A DNA stretch of 64,000 bases, from positions 1,302,001 through 1,366,000 of the forward strand of contig NC_052400.1 of the NCBI RefSeq assembly GCF_009389715.1, read 5' to 3'. This stretch comes from Phoenix dactylifera. Its lineage: Eukaryota > Streptophyta > Magnoliopsida > Arecales > Arecaceae. Below the pieces are notes generated by a model that saw only the letters and a list, made by a program, of their open reading frames with translations, made no database searches and was not told the DNA's origin. Each line of letters opens with the position of its first letter. Position 1 is the first letter of the stretch. Below, piece by piece: positions 60,991 to 64,000 of this stretch. A program made the position numbers and the translations under genes.

Positions 60991-62206
60991 CTTTATTTTT
61001 CTTTTCTTTTTTTCTTTCTTTTTCCTTTCTTTCTTTTTTCTTTTTTCTTTTCTTCTTTCTTTTCTTCTTTTCTTTTCTATTTTCTTTTCTTTTCTTCTTT
61101 TTTTTCCTTTTCTTTGCTTTTTTTTTCTTTTCTTCTATTTTCTCCTCCTATGAAGCCGGTGGCGCCAGAAGGGGCCGGGCCGTGGTAGCCGCGGCAGCTT
61201 TATTTATTTATTTATTTATAATTATTTTATTTTTAATTATAATATATTATTTATTTATTTATTTATTAGTTCATTCATATAAATATAAATATTTATTTAT
61301 GCATTTATTTATTTATTTTTCTTTTTTTTCTTTTTTTCTTTTTTTTCTTCTTTTTCTTTTCTTTTCTTCTTTTTTTTTCTTTTCTTTTTCTTTTTTTTTT
61401 TGCTTCTCTTCTTCCCTTCTTCTTCTTTCTTCTCCTTCCGCGAGTCGGCGGCGCTGGAAGAGGGCCAGGCTGTGGCGGTTGCAGGAGGGGGCCGGGCAGC
61501 TGGCCAGCGTCAGCCGTGGCTAGCCAGCGGAGAACTCCTCTCCTCCCGCGAGGCCAGCGGCGCCGAAAAGGGGTCGGGCAGTAGCGGATGTGGGAGGAGG
61601 GCGGGTCGTGGCCGGCGACAGCCGCAGGACGCGGGAGGGCACCCTTCTTCCTCTTCTTCGGCACCTCCCCACCGTGGGGGCGGAGGCGGAGGCATTCCCA
61701 GTGGCACGACCATGGGAGGGGGCGGGCCGAGGCTGGTGGCGGCCGCGGGAGGGGGCTCGAGGGGGCGGGCCGCGGTCGGCGGCGGCCGTGGCTGGCCGTT
61801 TTCTTCTTCTTCTTCTTCTTGGGGGGGATGGGAGATCAGGAGGGGCGTGGTATTTTCATTATCTTCTTTTAAAATAAAAGGGGCTTAGGGACCGAAAATT
61901 ACAGTTTGGAAAGTTTTTGAACCGGTTGTTTTAGATTCAGTCAACAAAAACTTTTTGTTACTGAGGAGTCTCCGGAAGGGTGAGAAATTAATTTTTCATT
62001 TTTTTTATCTGTACAGCTTACATTTCTTGTATAGCGCATAATTTTATATTGCTTGTACAGCTTTTTTCTATTTAATATGAGAAAGTATCCTTCTCTACTC
62101 AACGTGTGATATTCCCTTTTCTATCATAAATGCTTCGAGGCGTGCATTTATGTTAATCCATTTTTAAGCTAGTTTTGACCAACTTAACATGCACAAACTT
62201 TGTAGC

Positions 62207-63428
62207 TGTTGCTGGAAATTGGACCCGGGGGCCGCCGCGAAGCCGGGGAAGGAGGAGCTCCGCTGCTACAGGGGGCGGACGGCGGTGCACCGGCCGGCTG
62301 CGTCCTCCACCGTGGGGCGTGGGAGCGTCCGAAGAGGGGTGGCCGGGCTCCCCGGCGCCGGCCCTCCGATGCCTAAGTCAGAGGGGGCCAGTATGTGGAG
62401 AGAGCAGGGAAGAGAGTATGTGGAGAAGACAGAGAATATTGTGTTCAATTGTGTCTGTGCTGTTTTCTTCCTTTTTTCCCCGGTCTAGGAGGGTTCTCTC
62501 CAGCTCCGGGTTTTTCCTCTTGTTTTTGGTCCTCTCTCCCTTTTCCCCCCAGGTTTTCTTTTATAGGAGGATTTTTGTTACCTGGGAGGTGACAGGAGGT
62601 TTGTCCTGTTTTGTAATAATTGGGCACGATTTGGCCCATTAATGGCGTAATGGAGAACGGGACCGGATCAGACCGGAATTAGGGAGTTGTCACGGTCGAT
62701 CGGACCTGTTGGAGTGGTTGAACCGCCGGCTGTGGTGGGCCTGGGGTCCGTGGATGGTAAGTGCATTTATTACCGAATGAACCGGCGGTCAGGGAGAGCC
62801 ATACGTTCTGATGGTTCAGTGATCCGGAGATCGTCTTGGGCCGTGTTCATTAAATGACTGAGTGCATCGGAGACTTGAGAGAGTCTCGTGCATTAATGGC
62901 AGGTCGTGCCGAATACCTGCGAAGATCTTATGTCTTGATGGCTTGGAGATAGTGGCAGGTTATAGTGGAGTTGTCAGGTCCCTTAGAGGGTTAGGTGGAA
63001 ATGGGATATTTGGCTAAGGCATGGGCTCGGCCTGCTGTGCTCGGCCTTCTGGTCTCGGCCTTCTGGTCTCGGCTCTCTGGTCTCGGCCTTCTGGTCTCGG
63101 CCTTCTGGTCTCGGCCCTCTGGTCTCGGCTCTCTGGTCTCGGCCTTCTGGTCTCGGCTCTCTGGTCTCGGCTCTCTGGTCTATGAGCTCGAGAGCGGAAG
63201 AGCCCGATCACTTAGGATGAGCTTGAGAGCGGAAGAGCCCGATCACTTAGGATGAGCTCGAGAGCGGAAGAGCCCGATCACTTAGGATGAGCTCGAGAGA
63301 GGAAGAGCCCGATCACTTAGGATGAGCTCGAGAGCGGAAGAGCTCGATCACTTAGGATGAGCTCGAGCTTGCTGATGGATTTAGGTGCTATAATTACATT
63401 TGTGGGGTGGTCCATTTTTCCACCAACA
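62207..63428 (-). mobile_element. LTR (1222 bp) of a second Tat-like retrotransposon, reverse orientation
   Basis: On the minus strand it begins TGTTGGTGGAAAAATGG and ends GGGTCCAATTTCCAGCAACA, the same last 20 bases as the LTRs of the element at 43103-55945. A TATA box, CCTATAAAA, is the complement of 62559-62567. Most of the LTR differs from the other element, so it is a related but distinct family. The next bases inward (63429-63460) complement the polypurine tract GAAGTCGGGGGGTAG, which identifies this as the 3' LTR of an element continuing past the window. GTAGC (62202-62206) would be its target-site duplication. Confidence 0.88.
63040..63370. repeat. Two short tandem arrays inside the second LTR
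   Basis: A 14-bp unit (ggtctcggccttct or ggtctcggctctct) is repeated about ten times at 63050-63180. It is followed by five copies of a ~36-bp unit (gatgagctcgagagcgg...aagagcccgatcacttag) at 63185-63365. They lie in the upstream (U3) half of the LTR, where such repeats often modulate promoter strength. Confidence 0.9.
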
Positions 63429-64000
63429 CTACCCCCCGACTTCCGAGTCTGAGCTGCTTTTTGGCTCGGGCGAAGGAAGTAGTTCAGTCATCGATCGTCC
63501 TGGTGCTGTGAGCGTTCTTACACCAAGGCGACTGAAGACGCTTTTTCTGCTCGGAGTCCGTTCTTTGGGAACGTCGGCAGAGAAGAATCCAAGTAAAGAT
63601 AAATGAGAATGTAAAGACATTAAATAAATGGGTACCTTGTACCGTGTGCGTCCTTGCGCCGAGGCGACCGAAGACGCTTCTCTGCTCGGACTCCGTTCTT
63701 TGGGGACGTCGGCAGAGAAAAGTCCAAGAATAAAATAATGTAAAACATTAAATGAATGGGTACCTTGTACCGTGTGCGTCCTTGCGCCGAGGCGACTGAA
63801 GACGCTTCTCTGCTCGGACTCCATTCTTTGGGGACGTCGGCAGAGAAAAGTCCAAGTAAAGATAAATGAGAATGTAAAGACATTAAATGAATGGGTACCT
63901 TGTACCGTGTGCGTCCTTGCGCCGAGGCGACTGAAGACGCTTCTCTGCTCGGACTCCGTTCTTTGGGGACGTCGGCAAAGAAATCCAAAAATAGACAATA
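63429..64000 (-). mobile_element. Internal 3' region of the second Tat-like element with ~130-bp tandem repeats
   Basis: Four copies of a ~127-136-bp unit begin near 63510, 63646, 63773 and 63908. Each contains gaggcgactgaagacgcttct, ctcggactccgttctttgggg, cgtcggcagagaa and gggtaccttgtacc. The last copy is cut by the window edge. No coding domain is visible. In the other Tat element this position holds the antisense gene's upstream region. Confidence 0.8.

Larger units (their letters stand above)
58990..61950. mobile_element. Fold-back (giant inverted-repeat) element, about 3 kb
   Basis: Sequence on the left repeats as its complement on the right in mirrored order around about 60372. The outer pair is TTGTTGATCG...AACAACCGGTC (58998-59037) and its complement at about 61915-61950. 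Next come GC-rich blocks sharing CCCCCACGGTGGG and GGTGCCGAAGAAGAGGAA (59228-59345 against about 61640-61680). Then follow purine-rich (59450-59560) against pyrimidine-rich (60990-61400) tracts. Innermost are tandem-repeat arms (59570-60370 against 60380-60990). The tip between the arms is only a few bases. The right arm has an extra AT-rich insert (about 61200-61320). No transposase is visible and no target-site duplication was settled. Open frames on both strands are by-products. Confidence 0.8.

Noticed and set aside
61005-61140. Extended T/C-rich tract as a possible polyadenylation or promoter element
   Set aside because: It is the mirrored partner of the purine tract at 59450-59560 in the fold-back element.

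Overview
The window is plant nuclear DNA. It has spliced genes with GT-AG introns, a plant-type beta-tubulin with the usual two introns, a spliced B3 transcription factor of the LEC2/FUS3/ABI3 type, a fatty acid 2-hydroxylase without a fused cytochrome b5 domain, two berberine-bridge-enzyme-like (BBE-like) genes, a tRNA-Asp, and dense plant transposons. A non-grass monocot, possibly a palm, would fit, but that is a weak inference from protein style and repeat content.

Layout. 1-1969: minus-strand long-LTR fragment (called family Z here) next to a 435-bp miniature LTR element (TRIM). 3039-7445: six-exon B3 gene whose last exon encodes five ~54-residue repeats. 9460-10310: L1-type LINE remnant, followed by two clusters of GTACCGGT-type repeats. 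13772-16698: 2.9-kb terminal-inverted-repeat element carrying two palindrome arrays. 17800-22972: beta-tubulin, with one MITE nested in a hAT-type element inside intron 1. 23927-23998: tRNA-Asp(GTC). 25250-25730: Harbinger/Tourist-like MITE. 26950-28990: a second TRIM LTR and a decayed LTR element. 30068-31681: BBE-like gene 1. 32846 to ~39005 (minus): fatty acid 2-hydroxylase, with a LINE tail in one intron and a poly-C run in its 5' leader intron. 40249-42736: a solo TRIM LTR split by a solo family Z LTR, each with its own target-site duplication. 43103-55945: nearly complete 12.8-kb Ty3/gypsy element of the Tat type with 1001-bp LTRs, gag, pol with two RNase H domains, and a spliced antisense gene with its own TATA box. 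56068-57053: hAT-type element ending 16 bp from the stop codon of BBE-like gene 2 (57070-58683, minus). 58990-61950: 3-kb fold-back element whose arms are 21-bp repeats organised into 63-bp higher-order units. 62207-64000: LTR and internal end of a second, diverged Tat-like element in reverse orientation.

The host genes are unrelated housekeeping and specialised-metabolism genes and form no cluster or operon. The two BBE-like genes have the same length (537 aa) and an intronless coding region, so they look like dispersed duplicates facing each other and now separated by about 25 kb, half of it recent retrotransposon. The strongest novelty candidates are the fold-back element with nested repeat periods, the antisense transcription unit of the Tat element, and the repeat-extended B3 protein.
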